Under the pieces are notes generated by a model. The model saw nothing but the letters and a program-made list of their open reading frames with translations. It ran no database searches and had not been told where the DNA came from. A program made the translations under genes and the position numbers. A stretch of DNA of 64,000 bases from a bacterium (GTDB taxonomy: Archaea; Micrarchaeota; Micrarchaeia; Micrarchaeales; CABMGC01). Shown here one piece after another: positions 34,524-44,484 of this stretch (position 1 is its first letter; every line of letters begins with the position of its first letter). Location: positions 1 through 64,000 of the forward strand of contig JAKBPE010000003.1 in the NCBI GenBank assembly GCA_021829835.1. The letters are read 5' to 3'.

Positions 34524-35429
34524 TCAATACATATTCTGAAGTCGTTTTATTCTCTCATCTATAGGAGGATGTGTTGAGAATATGTTTGATATGCTTGATT
34601 TTTTAAATGGATTTGAAAAGTACATTGGTGCTGTAACCTGACTTACATTGTGTACAGGTCCTTTCGTTGGACTTGGAGTGAAATTCTTTATTTTTGTAAG
34701 TGCTGATGCCAGTGACTGCGGGGAACGCGTAAGCCTTGCTCCGTTCGCATCTGCCATATACTCTCTTCTTCTGGATATTGCAAGGCGTATCAACATGGCA
34801 AAAAATGGCGCTAAGAGCCCTACCAGAAGGCCTATTAGCAATAATATTCCTGCCGATTCCCCATTTCTCCTGCCTCCTGGGCCTCCAAAAAAGAAAGACA
34901 TGCGCATTATTCCAGCTATAATCCCTATTGCTCCTGCAAATACTATTGCGATCATCATGAATTGTATGTCGTTGTTTCCTATATGGGAGGCTTCATGCGC
35001 TATAACTGCCTCAAGCTCTGACCTATTCATGATTGCAAGAAGACCGGTTGTTACCGCTATGGATGCATGTTTCTTGTTCCTTCCTGTGGCAAATGCGTTG
35101 GGATTCTGGTCATTTATTACATATACCTTTGGCATCGGTATCTGCTGCGCTGCCGCGAGGCCTTCTACAGCACTGTATAGAGTAGGATATGCTGCTTTGT
35201 CTGCAGGCTTTGCTCCTGATGTCTTCAGTATGAATTTGTCGCCGGAATAATAAACGAAAAGACCATAGATCAGCAGAACAACTCCAGAGATAACCAATCC
35301 TAGCTCAATACTTAATCCGAAGTAGTATGATACAAAAGTTATCACAATGCAGAAAAATGCGCCGAAGACTAAGAGCATGAGTATTGATTTTATTCTGTTG
35401 CGTGCTATTTCGTCAAAAAAACTTGCCAT
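34524..35429 (-). CDS. htpX: HtpX-type M48 membrane metalloprotease
   Basis: 301 residues from ATG 35429, which has AGGTGA 6 bases upstream (GTG 35438 overlaps that site). Two N-terminal membrane helices, zinc site VIAHEASHIGN (HExxH), two more membrane helices, and RRREYMADANGARLT carrying the third ligand Glu. Degrades damaged membrane proteins. Downstream of lemA on the same strand, the pairing found in bacteria and archaea. Confidence 0.94.
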   Translation of the reverse strand: MASFFDEIARNRIKSILMLLVFGAFFCIVITFVSYYFGLSIELGLVISGVVLLIYGLFVYYSGDKFILKTSGAKPADKAAYPTLYSAVEGLAAAQQIPMPKVYVINDQNPNAFATGRNKKHASIAVTTGLLAIMNRSELEAVIAHEASHIGNNDIQFMMIAIVFAGAIGIIAGIMRMSFFFGGPGGRRNGESAGILLLIGLLVGLLAPFFAMLIRLAISRRREYMADANGARLTRSPQSLASALTKIKNFTPSPTKGPVHNVSQVTAPMYFSNPFKKSSISNIFSTHPPIDERIKRLQNMY

Positions 35430-35653
35430 TTTATTCACCTAACCTTTTCACCGGTAAAATATTTTTGTGTTACGCTACCACCGCTAAAAGCGTACAGGCT
35501 GGACATACAGTGAAATTGTATGTTTTTTGAAGCCTGTATTGTTCATGCAGGCATTTATGTTTGTATGCCTTTTTTGTATTGTGGTTTGCTTTCATCCTGC
35601 CCATAAATAGGCAGGTTTTCCCGTTCACTTTATTAAAATGGAACATTGCCTCT

Positions 35654-36283
35654 TCATTTTTTTGCAGGCTTCGGTTGAACTGCAGGCTTGTCTTTTCCTG
35701 CGGTAGCATTGTTGACATCACTGAAATCCACCTTGACATTTTCCTTCTGCTCTGCCGGAGTCTGGAAGAAGTCTGCCTTCTTGAAGCCGAACTTTGTAGC
35801 AAATACATTGCCTGGAAACTCCTGAAGCGCGTTGTTGTAGTCCAGAACGTAGTCGTTGTATGACGTCCTTACAAAAGCTATCTTGTCTTCAGTGTCCATG
35901 AGCTGCTGCTGCAGATTCATGAAGTTCTGGGATGCTTTCAGGTCAGGGTAATTCTCAGCTACTGCAAATATGCTCTTCAAAGCCTGGCTTAACTGGTTAT
36001 TGGCATCTGCCTTTGCGGCTGCGGAGCCATTCATTATTGATGTCCTTAATTGGGTAACCTGGGTTAGAACGCTCTTCTCATATGTCATGTAGCCTTTTAC
36101 CGCGTTGATAAGATTTGGTATCAAGTCATATCTACGCTTTAATTGTACATCTATCTGCGCCCATGCGTCCTGAACCCTGTTGCGTTTTGAGACGAATCCG
36201 TTAAACACGCTTATTACAAGAATTATTATAGCGAGTATTACTACTGCCACAACACCTATTAAAGCATCAAAAAGAAATCCCAT
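35654..36283 (-). CDS. lemA: LemA family protein
   Basis: 209 residues. One N-terminal membrane helix (VVAVVILAIIILVISVF) and a helical coiled domain starting RNRVQDAWAQIDVQLKRRYDLIPNLINAVKGY, the LemA signature. The C-terminal 30 residues are Pro/Lys-rich. Role unclear; coupled with HtpX in membrane quality control. 224 bases with no gene separate it from htpX. Confidence 0.92.
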   Translation of the reverse strand: MGFLFDALIGVVAVVILAIIILVISVFNGFVSKRNRVQDAWAQIDVQLKRRYDLIPNLINAVKGYMTYEKSVLTQVTQLRTSIMNGSAAAKADANNQLSQALKSIFAVAENYPDLKASQNFMNLQQQLMDTEDKIAFVRTSYNDYVLDYNNALQEFPGNVFATKFGFKKADFFQTPAEQKENVKVDFSDVNNATAGKDKPAVQPKPAKK

Positions 36284-36393
36284 AATAAAATCCCATAATA
36301 TTTATAGTTTACAATAGAATATCGAAATACTTAAATAAAAAGCTTCCTAAACGATTCGGCAGACTGGGCTTTGAGCTTGTTTGGATTCATACA

Positions 36394-38163
36394 TCATACC
36401 TTGGTTTTCTTCTGCTGGCTGAACATCTCTATTATCTCCTCTGTTGTTGTGGTCTCCTCTGGCCCTTTGTCTTTTCTTATGCCGTCACTTATAAGTCTCG
36501 GAAATCTTAAGGCATATCCTGATTCTCCAGTTTTTGCAGAACTAGCCATGCCGCAGGTATGCATTGGTGACCTTGTTATCTCGTCGGCATTTACCGTTAT
36601 TACATACTTTGGTTCTACCCAGAAGTCAGGTTCAAGAAGGGAATCTACCCGCGCAGGCTTCTTTTTTAAATGGATCTTCTCCAAAACAGATTTGAACATC
36701 TTCATCTGTTCTTCGGTGAAACCTGTTCCTATTTTGGTTATTGTTTCGAACATGTCTCTTTTTTGGTTGTATACCGCGGCAAGCAGTCCGCCGAATCCTA
36801 ATTCTGCCCTCTGCCCTTTTCCGAAGTAGTAACCTATTATAACCAAGTCTATGGAATCGGAAAGTTCACTCTTGTAACTGCGTTTCATCTTTATCCAGTT
36901 GAATTTTCTTGCGCCTGCTATGTATGGAGCTCTGGGATCTTTTGCAACTATGCCTTCAAGTCCACGCTCTATTGCAGATGCAAAATACCGTTCAAGCTCT
37001 TTTGGAGAGTCTGTGGTGATCATTTCAGATATTTTTATTACGCTGCCTTTTCCGACCACATCGGAGAGTTTCTTCCTTCTTTCACTGTAAGGATGGTTAA
37101 GATAACTTTCACCATCGCAATAGAGCAGGTCAAATGCGAAGAGAACCACCGGAAGCCTCTTGCTTGCTTCTTCGATTCCGTGCTTTCTTTTTCTCTGCAC
37201 AGTTTCCTGGAACGGATAGAATGTCCCTGAAACTTCATCGTATGCGATGGCTTCGCCTTCAAGGATACAGTTATCGCAGTTTGTATCTTCGAGAAGAGCC
37301 TTTGCGATATCCGGGAACATTTCAGTTATGACTTCCAGATTTCTTGAAAAAAGCCTTACCTTCTTGTTTTCCTTATCAAGATGTGCCTGCACTCGCATGC
37401 CATCGTATTTGCTCTCTACAGAACAGACGCCTCCTGTACGCTCCAGGATTTCTTCAGCAGTAGGAAGGCGCTCTGCAAGGGCGGGCCTGATAGGACTGAA
37501 GAGGATTACGCCTAGATGTTCTATTCCTGGAACGCCTTTAGTTGCAAGTACATATGCCACATTTCCAAGGTCACTACATATATTATATGCATTCTCAAGC
37601 TTGGGCTTTAACTTCCTGTCTCCTGTGGCATTTTTTGATAGTGCCTCTAGGATTGTAGCATCTCCGACCCCGAGCCTTAACTGGCCTAATACAAGACGCA
37701 TTATATACCTTGCGCCAATAGGGTTTGATGATGATATAAGAGAAGAAAGAAGTTTTATCTTCGCATCCTGACTCCCGTGTCCGCTGGTAGCTGATATCTT
37801 GATAAGCTTCTCGTGTATATCATTTACAGTGTGTGAAGTGTGTTCTATTCTTTTTAATTTTGTATTTTTGCGAAACTCTTCTGCAACTAAACCCATGTCC
37901 CCGCTTTTGTGGTAAAAATTGATTATCTCCGAATGATTATGGCCTGTAGACATTTCTACTGATAATTGTGCATATTTTTCAGCTATTCCGGTTTCTATCG
38001 AGTTGAAAGGCGGCCCTAGAAGACCTTGGGTCATGTATACTAGTACCTTAATCTCTTCCTTTGAAGCTTTTCCAAAAAGTTCTGCAAGTACATCTATCAT
38101 CTCTAATCTTGAGGAGATAGATTCAAGTTTTTCATAATATAAGGCAACTTCATCGAAGAGCAA
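36394..38163 (-). CDS. lig: ATP-dependent DNA ligase, archaeal type
   Basis: 589 residues. Adenylation motif ESKYDGMRVQAHL with Lys nucleophile near residue 250; RLFSRNLEVIT (III), LEGEAIAYDE, GLEGIVAKDP (IV), NWIKMKRSY (V). N-terminal helical DNA-binding domain precedes. Seals nicks in replication and repair. TTG start at 38163 with GTAGGTAAT just upstream. Confidence 0.93.
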   Translation of the reverse strand: MLFDEVALYYEKLESISSRLEMIDVLAELFGKASKEEIKVLVYMTQGLLGPPFNSIETGIAEKYAQLSVEMSTGHNHSEIINFYHKSGDMGLVAEEFRKNTKLKRIEHTSHTVNDIHEKLIKISATSGHGSQDAKIKLLSSLISSSNPIGARYIMRLVLGQLRLGVGDATILEALSKNATGDRKLKPKLENAYNICSDLGNVAYVLATKGVPGIEHLGVILFSPIRPALAERLPTAEEILERTGGVCSVESKYDGMRVQAHLDKENKKVRLFSRNLEVITEMFPDIAKALLEDTNCDNCILEGEAIAYDEVSGTFYPFQETVQRKRKHGIEEASKRLPVVLFAFDLLYCDGESYLNHPYSERRKKLSDVVGKGSVIKISEMITTDSPKELERYFASAIERGLEGIVAKDPRAPYIAGARKFNWIKMKRSYKSELSDSIDLVIIGYYFGKGQRAELGFGGLLAAVYNQKRDMFETITKIGTGFTEEQMKMFKSVLEKIHLKKKPARVDSLLEPDFWVEPKYVITVNADEITRSPMHTCGMASSAKTGESGYALRFPRLISDGIRKDKGPEETTTTEEIIEMFSQQKKTKV

Positions 38164-38544
38164 AATTACCTACCTGTTTTTTGAAGAAGGAACTGACATT
38201 TCCTGAAGAGCTGGTCCGTATCAATATGGCATCAGTTAATTGATACACGTATCTGAAACGGGGATAGAAGCTGGAATCTGACATTTCCCTAAATCCCATT
38301 TTACCAGTATAATATTACTCCGTTCATGTTTATATGCTTTCTTAGCTTTACCTGAATTTGACTTTTGTGGACCTTTATTGCAGTAGCTCTGTCTTGCGTT
38401 TTATGAAAAATACAGGCAGAAATGTAAAGATGGAGCCCATTTCACATAAAAATATGAAACGGGATGTTTCCCTTTTGGTTTTAAGCTTTCCTAAAGCTAT
38501 TTAATTTATTAAGTTGTCTATTTACAATTAGGTCAGGTTGCCGC
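38164..38544. other. intergenic region before pilus operon 2
   Basis: 381 bases. A TATA-like CTATTTAATTTATT near 38497-38510 lies 30-40 bases before the next start. An imperfect stem CATTTCACAT/ATATGAAACG around 38439-38461 is visible. No open frame or RNA gene that I trust. Confidence 0.4.
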
Positions 38545-39741
38545 ATGGTAGATGGAACAGGAATCTTTACAAATATAGACGCCTTTGTAAAATACCTTAA
38601 TGAACACGGTGAAACGGATAGCACAGTACTTGCCCAGGCGATGGGAGTAGGAGAAAGGAACATTGAGGAATGGGCAAAGATACTTGAAAGTTCGAAGATG
38701 GCCAAGATAACTTATAAATTAGGCAGAATGTTTATAGCCCCAGTCAATAGTAATTCGGTCGGAGGAGCAGAAGAAAAACAGACAGAAGAAGTAAAGAAGG
38801 CAGTAGTTGGCAGTGAAATAGATGCGCAGTTGAGGGATACTGAAAGAATACTTCGCAGGATAGATGAGTTTAAGAAAAACATATCTGCCAGCGAAAGTGT
38901 GATAGATGAGAATTCTGCAACTATAAAAAAGACGCTAGATAAGATAGAGGGCTTTAGAAATGAAGCTTTAAAAAGCTACGGAGAGATAAAAAGCAAGAAA
39001 GAAGAGGTAGAAAAGTTTTCTGAGGAGATAGGCAACATGCTGGATTCTCTTTCTGGTACTACAGAACTTACAAAGATAGAGACAACAAGAAAGAATGCAG
39101 AAGCACTTGGGGAGGATATACGGAAGAGGATAGAGACATACCAGAAAAGCATCATAGATATGGCAAAAACTTATGATCAGAATGTAAAGGAGCAGCACAA
39201 GAATCTCCTGGAATTTATAAAAAATGCAAAACAGGAGATAGGCCTTCTTAAAGATATGCTGAATGAAGAGAATAATGGATTGAAAAGATTTGATTCTACA
39301 TATAAGAGATATAAACAGGAAGCGGAAAAGGCGAAGAAAACAGTTGAGAGTGATAGGAGAGAACTTATTGACAAGACATCTAAGTCTAAATCGGATCTTG
39401 ATAATATATTCAACGAGACAGAGCAGGAATGGAAGAATATGGATCAGATACTTTCAAAAGCAAATTCTGGGATATCGGGATTCGTTGAAATGCAGAATAA
39501 GATAGGAGATATAAGGAAAGAAATAGACGAGGCTGAGAAAAATACAAATGAGATAAGAGCCCAGATAGAAAGCTTGTCGCAGCGCATTAAGATAGTGGGA
39601 AATACAAACAATCCTGAAACGAAGAGCAAAATAGAGAAGGTAGATTCGGAAGCCATAGCTACCTCAAAGAAGATAAAAACTCAGGAAGATAAACTTGTTG
39701 GAATAAAGAAAGATATTGATGAACTTGGAGGTAAGGGATGA
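38545..39741 (+). CDS. winged-helix plus long coiled-coil protein, pilus operon 2
   Basis: 398 residues. Residues 1-70 resemble a winged-helix domain (FVKYLNEHGETDSTVLAQAMGV then IEEWAKILESSKMAKITYKLGRMFI). From about 90 to the end it is nearly all coiled coil, rich in Lys, Glu and Ile. No membrane segment. Its stop overlaps the start of the secretion ATPase (ATGA), so it belongs to that operon. It could be a cytoplasmic scaffold or sensor for the machine; function is not known. Confidence 0.7.
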   Translation: MVDGTGIFTNIDAFVKYLNEHGETDSTVLAQAMGVGERNIEEWAKILESSKMAKITYKLGRMFIAPVNSNSVGGAEEKQTEEVKKAVVGSEIDAQLRDTERILRRIDEFKKNISASESVIDENSATIKKTLDKIEGFRNEALKSYGEIKSKKEEVEKFSEEIGNMLDSLSGTTELTKIETTRKNAEALGEDIRKRIETYQKSIIDMAKTYDQNVKEQHKNLLEFIKNAKQEIGLLKDMLNEENNGLKRFDSTYKRYKQEAEKAKKTVESDRRELIDKTSKSKSDLDNIFNETEQEWKNMDQILSKANSGISGFVEMQNKIGDIRKEIDEAEKNTNEIRAQIESLSQRIKIVGNTNNPETKSKIEKVDSEAIATSKKIKTQEDKLVGIKKDIDELGGKG

Positions 39742-41255
39742 CCGTGGAAGAGCAAAACATTGTAAAAAAGAAGTATGACTCGTATAATCTCAATGCGCAG
39801 GGGCTCAAAGTTACGGTAGACATAGAAGACAGAGGAGATTTTGTACCCATATATTCGGTAAATTTTCCTGAGCTTGGAGAAGCAACTAGAACCTTGCTTA
39901 TGTCACTCAGACAGGAGCTGCTCAACATAGTACCTATAGACACTAGAAGAGTTGAAGATGAACAGTACCTTAAGGAACTTTCGATCAAATACAACGAAGC
40001 CGCAAATCTTATGATAGATAGATATCTGCCGGGTACTCCTGCAGAATCAAAAACAATACTTATAGCATATGTAATAAATACGATGTTGGGGCTTGGAGAT
40101 CTGGAACCCCTTCTTGCAGACAATAAACTTGAGGAAATAGCAGTCAACGATGCAAAAAGCCCGATATGGGTATTTCATAGCAAATATCAGTGGTGCAAGA
40201 CTAACATAACTATGCGAAGCGATGCTGCAATATATGATACAGTAGAACAGATAGGGAGAAGAGTCGGCAGAAGCATAACAAATCTTGCTCCTTTGATGGA
40301 CGCAGAACTTCCTGACGGCTCCAGAATAAATGCTACATTGTTCCCCATATCGCAGAAGGGAAATACAATTACAATAAGAAAGTTTGCGGAGAACCCTTGG
40401 ACAATGACCGCTCTCGTTGCAAACGGGACAATCTCTTCTGAACTGGCAGCCATGATCTGGCTATGCATACAGAATGAGATAAGCATACTTATATCGGGGG
40501 GTACCGCAAGCGGAAAGACCAGTTTTCTTAACGCTATGAGCATATTTATGCCTGCGAACCACAGAATAATATCAGTAGAGGAGACTAAGGAACTTAGGCT
40601 CCCTAGGTTTTTACATTGGCTCCCGATGCTTACAAGGCAGGCGAACCCAGAGGGAAAGGGAGAGATACTGCTTTATGACCTGATGATAAACGCATTAAGA
40701 CAGCGTCCTGATATAATGTTAGTAGGAGAAATCAGAGTTAAGAAAGACGCAGAAACACTCTTTGAAGCTATACATACCGGGCATGCAGTATATGGAACTG
40801 TCCACGCTGACAATGCTGAGGATACAGTGATAAGGATGACGAATCCGCCGATAGATATACCTAAGATAATGCTTAACTCACTTGGAGCAATAGTTTCACT
40901 CTTCAGGCATAGACGTCTTGGTATACGTAGGGTTCTTGAGTTTGGGGAGATGCTGCAGGTTGGAGATGTTACAGTTACAGACAGATGGGATATACGTTCT
41001 GACACATTTACTCAAATAAATGCGCTTTCTAGACTCGTTGAGACCATCTCTCTTTATGGTGGATATACGAGAAATGAGATAAAAGGCGATATTGCAGATA
41101 AGGTAAAGGTACTTCAGTGGATGGTTAAAAACAAGCTGCTTGATGTTGAGGTTTCTGGTGCCGTAGTTGCAAACTACTACAAAGACCAGAACAGGGTTAT
41201 CAAAATGGCAGAGGATGATGTTCCATTCTCAAATGATCTGATAAAGGGACTTTGA
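39738..41255 (+). CDS. type II/IV secretion ATPase (TadA/FlaI-like), pilus operon 2
   Basis: 505 residues. Walker A SGGTASGKTSFLNAM, Asp box ISVEETKELRLPRF, Walker B ALRQRPDIMLVGEIRVKKD, His box AVYGTVHADNAEDT. The N-terminal half contains LEPLLADNKLEEIAVNDAKSP, typical of the CpaF family. Hexameric motor for pilin or substrate transport. Together with the following T2SF proteins it forms a complete second machine. Confidence 0.93.
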   Translation: MTVEEQNIVKKKYDSYNLNAQGLKVTVDIEDRGDFVPIYSVNFPELGEATRTLLMSLRQELLNIVPIDTRRVEDEQYLKELSIKYNEAANLMIDRYLPGTPAESKTILIAYVINTMLGLGDLEPLLADNKLEEIAVNDAKSPIWVFHSKYQWCKTNITMRSDAAIYDTVEQIGRRVGRSITNLAPLMDAELPDGSRINATLFPISQKGNTITIRKFAENPWTMTALVANGTISSELAAMIWLCIQNEISILISGGTASGKTSFLNAMSIFMPANHRIISVEETKELRLPRFLHWLPMLTRQANPEGKGEILLYDLMINALRQRPDIMLVGEIRVKKDAETLFEAIHTGHAVYGTVHADNAEDTVIRMTNPPIDIPKIMLNSLGAIVSLFRHRRLGIRRVLEFGEMLQVGDVTVTDRWDIRSDTFTQINALSRLVETISLYGGYTRNEIKGDIADKVKVLQWMVKNKLLDVEVSGAVVANYYKDQNRVIKMAEDDVPFSNDLIKGL

Positions 41256-42079
41256 TGTCAGAAGAGTATGATAGAGTTATAGGAAAGCTTACAGGAATGG
41301 AAAAAAAGACTACGGAAGAATCTCCAGTGGAACTGGATCTCAAGATTGCTATTTCAGATGAAGAAAATTTCTTTCATGAAGATGAATATAATAAAGCAGT
41401 GGAGAAGGTAAATAGGATAGTAGCCAAGATAACTGCCTTGGAGAAAGAGCAGAAAGGAAAATCTGCATTTTTCCTGCACGAAAAGGATGATAGTGATAAG
41501 GTTGCAGCTGTAAAAAACTTTAAGGCTCTTGCAAATAATACTTATGGTAATATATTTAAAAGGAATAAAGGCAGAGAAGCAACTGAAATAAAAGGCCAGT
41601 CTGCCGGTAATGTTTCAGGAAAGACAGACATGCCTGAAAAGACCAAAGCGGCGGATTCGATGTCAGGAATGGGGCTTGCAAAAATTCCTGAAAATATTCA
41701 GAAAGATATTTTAAAGGCAGTGGATAGTGCGAGTGAAAAGGCAAGGTTAGGCAGTAAAATGATTGATTCTGTAATCAAGCAGGATAGGCGGAAAAAACCC
41801 CTTAGCGGAAGACCTGAAGACCTTTCGCCTCTAGATCAGATAAATCTTCTTAATAAGATAATAGACAGCATAGGCAAAGGAGAGGTAAACCAGGATAAAT
41901 TACAGGATTATATAGATACGGTAAGAAGGATAAAGAAAAACGCGGAAGATGGAAATACAGTTGCTCTGGGAGGTGCGGATTCATACATATATAAAATGAG
42001 GGAGGAGAGAATAGATTATGCCTGGAAAATTTTGGATTCTTACTCTTCAAAAAAAGGAAATTCGGGACAGGGACAGTAA
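41255..42079 (+). CDS. unknown hydrophilic protein inside pilus operon 2
   Basis: 274 residues from ATG 41255, which overlaps the ATPase stop (ATGA). Highly charged, no membrane segment, with a low-complexity middle (KGQSAGNVSGKTDMPEK) and helical ends (KVNRIVAKITALEKEQKGK; PLDQINLLNKIIDSIGKG). No family recognised. Its fixed position between motor and platform genes suggests a cytoplasmic partner of the ATPase. Confidence 0.6.
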   Translation: MSEEYDRVIGKLTGMEKKTTEESPVELDLKIAISDEENFFHEDEYNKAVEKVNRIVAKITALEKEQKGKSAFFLHEKDDSDKVAAVKNFKALANNTYGNIFKRNKGREATEIKGQSAGNVSGKTDMPEKTKAADSMSGMGLAKIPENIQKDILKAVDSASEKARLGSKMIDSVIKQDRRKKPLSGRPEDLSPLDQINLLNKIIDSIGKGEVNQDKLQDYIDTVRRIKKNAEDGNTVALGGADSYIYKMREERIDYAWKILDSYSSKKGNSGQGQ

Positions 42080-42117
42080 TTTAATAATGGTAGTATTACT
42101 AAAAGATAGTAGATTGG

Positions 42118-43452
42118 ATGGAAGAAAACATCGTAAGTATTGGAAGTAATCCCAACACTGACGTTGGAAGTAGTACTGCTCCAGAACAGCCCAGATTTAC
42201 TAAAAGAAAGCAGTTTCTTTTCTTCAAGATAAAATCAAAACCCATAAACCAATCTCAGAGTCAGACGAATGCAGATCAACAGGCTAGGAAAAGAAACGGT
42301 GGAATTAAAAACCCTGAGCCTATTGGATGGCTAATATCAATTATAGTAGCCGCCGCAGTTATAATTTTCTCCAAATATTATGGATTCAGTAAGATTATAG
42401 CAATTATATTCGGGATTCTTTCTTATATCGTTATATTCGGGATTTTTGCAGTTAGACAGTCTAGAAAGGTAAAAAGGTATGTGCAAAGAGAAAAAATCAT
42501 ATCTTCAATAACCGGCGAACAGACTTACCAAAATCCGGTTTCTTCAAGAATAAATGTGCAACCAAGCCATGTCCAGAAGAAACAGCATGTTGGCTCTCAG
42601 AAGGAAGAAGGTGTACCTTCGGGACCTTTGGGGAAATATATAGATTCAACAGTTAAAAAGAGAAAGACACTTGAGATGGATCTCAGGGCAGCAAACATAA
42701 AGAAGAGTCCTTACGAGTTCGTTAAATCCATGATGCTTTATGCCATTATTGTGGCAGTTACAATCACGATTGTTATGATGGTTGTTCTGGAACATTTTGG
42801 AGCGCCTTTGGCCCTAATGATCCTCGGTCCAGTGATAGGTTTCGGAGTGTACATGGCAATGTTCAACAGGTTTATGATGTACCCGAAACAGAGGAATAAG
42901 GTAATAGGCAGAAATGTTGAAAGAGACATACTTTTTGCGGCTAGAGACATAGTTATAGGAATGAGATCTGGAATGCCACTCTATAACGCAATAGCTGCAG
43001 TAAGTGCAGGATATGGAGATGCAAGCAGGGAATTCGGGAAAATAGTGGAACTTACACAATTAGGCATGCCCATAGAGCAGGCGATGGATCAGATAAGTGA
43101 AAAGAGCCAGTCTAAGACATTTAAGAGACTTATGTTGCAGGCAACAGTAAGCATAAAGGCAGGAGTTGACGTGACAAGCGCATTGCAGGATGTAGTAGAT
43201 GATGTCACGCAGGAAAGAGTTATAGACCTGAGAAGATATGGACAGAAGCTCAACGCCCTGGCTATGTTTTACATGCTTTTCGGAGTAATATTCCCAAGCA
43301 TGGGAATTGCGGTTGCTACCATAATGTCTACATTTATCAGCATATTTCCAATAACATACATAGTACTTATAGTTGCATTGATATTCATTGCGTTCGTACA
43401 AATAATGCTGTTAAACATAATGAAGAATTCGAGGCCGGTATTCTCAATGTAG
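42118..43452 (+). CDS. T2SF/TadB-like membrane platform protein, pilus operon 2
   Basis: 444 residues. The first 65 are charged and disordered; two membrane helices follow at about 63-105 (PIGWLISIIVAAAVIIFS and IIAIIFGILSYIVIFGIF), then a linker and T2SF-like region: MMLYAIIVAVTITIVMMV, ERDILFAARDIVIGMRSGMPLYNAI and two C-terminal helices. GMPLYNAIAAVSAGYG is the conserved T2SF turn. Forms the membrane platform with the next gene product. Confidence 0.82.
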   Translation: MEENIVSIGSNPNTDVGSSTAPEQPRFTKRKQFLFFKIKSKPINQSQSQTNADQQARKRNGGIKNPEPIGWLISIIVAAAVIIFSKYYGFSKIIAIIFGILSYIVIFGIFAVRQSRKVKRYVQREKIISSITGEQTYQNPVSSRINVQPSHVQKKQHVGSQKEEGVPSGPLGKYIDSTVKKRKTLEMDLRAANIKKSPYEFVKSMMLYAIIVAVTITIVMMVVLEHFGAPLALMILGPVIGFGVYMAMFNRFMMYPKQRNKVIGRNVERDILFAARDIVIGMRSGMPLYNAIAAVSAGYGDASREFGKIVELTQLGMPIEQAMDQISEKSQSKTFKRLMLQATVSIKAGVDVTSALQDVVDDVTQERVIDLRRYGQKLNALAMFYMLFGVIFPSMGIAVATIMSTFISIFPITYIVLIVALIFIAFVQIMLLNIMKNSRPVFSM

Positions 43453-43459
43453 GGATTTT

Positions 43460-44452
43460 ATGGTAAATTTTGAGAGGCTTGTATCAAGAAATGTTGCAAA
43501 GTATCTTTCTGATGAGCTTGACCTTTCAGGATTAAAAATAAGCGTGAACAAGCTCATAGAGATGGCAATATTGGGGGCAGTGGCCATGCTTTTAGTAGGT
43601 ACACTTGCGCCTTTCTTGATACTTAAATACAGTATAATCCTATCAGTGCTTATAGGTATTGGAGCCGGTGCACTGGTTGTTGTCTCAATATACGCGTATC
43701 TTGAATTTGTGATAGACAAAAGAAAAACATTCGTAGAGGGTATTCTCCCAGATTACATACAGCTTACAGCTGCGAACCTGAGGAGTGGAATTTCACTCGA
43801 CAATGCCATGGTTTCTGCTGCCAGGCCCGAGTTTAAATTCTTCTCTGATGACATAAAAAACATGGATAAGCAGATATATTCAGGAGAAACAATGCAGAAT
43901 GCTTTGATAATGCTTGGAAAGAGATACAGGTCAAGGCAGCTGCAGCACATGATGCGCATGATAAATGAATCTATAAGATATGGAGGGAGCATGAACGACC
44001 TCCTCAAGCAGATGGCAAAAGACCTTAGAAATCAGGCAATAATACAGAAGGAGATATCCGGACAGCTCTTCCTTTATACCATATTTATTACGTTTGCAGT
44101 ATTGATAGGCGCTCCTGCACTTTATGCCCTTACAAATAAGATGATTGCAGTTACGGATGGAGTCTGGGCGGGAATACTGCAAAGCAATCCCAATGGTCTT
44201 CCTTCTACAGGAATATCATTCATAAGACCGAGCCCGCCTAAGATCACAGTCAGCCAGTATTACAACTTTTCAATAGTTGCAGTGGTAATGATATCTTCTT
44301 TAGGAGCTTTAATAGTCTCGGTAATATCGAACGGTTCAGTACTTAGAGGCATTAAATACCTGCCGGTTTTTCTTATAGTAGGCATTGCAGTCTTCTATGT
44401 TGTTTCAATAATAATAGCTACCATGTTTGCAGCTACAGGAACAGGTGTCTGA
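43460..44452 (+). CDS. T2SF/TadC-like membrane platform protein, pilus operon 2
   Basis: 330 residues. Two N-terminal membrane helices, the cytoplasmic T2SF domain (PDYIQLTAANLRSGISLDNAM, RMINESIRYGGSMNDLLKQMA), and three C-terminal helices. Eight bases after the previous gene. With it, this makes the TadB/TadC pair of the second machine. No pilin gene directly follows; two surface proteins lie next on the opposite strand. Confidence 0.85.
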   Translation: MVNFERLVSRNVAKYLSDELDLSGLKISVNKLIEMAILGAVAMLLVGTLAPFLILKYSIILSVLIGIGAGALVVVSIYAYLEFVIDKRKTFVEGILPDYIQLTAANLRSGISLDNAMVSAARPEFKFFSDDIKNMDKQIYSGETMQNALIMLGKRYRSRQLQHMMRMINESIRYGGSMNDLLKQMAKDLRNQAIIQKEISGQLFLYTIFITFAVLIGAPALYALTNKMIAVTDGVWAGILQSNPNGLPSTGISFIRPSPPKITVSQYYNFSIVAVVMISSLGALIVSVISNGSVLRGIKYLPVFLIVGIAVFYVVSIIIATMFAATGTGV

Positions 44453-44484
44453 AACTTTGACATTTGGATTGGAAGGAGATCGAT

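Noticed and set aside
35470-35808. Minus-strand 112-codon frame between htpX and lemA
   Set aside because: It overlaps lemA in another frame and is rich in Arg, Ser and Gln with no protein-like pattern.
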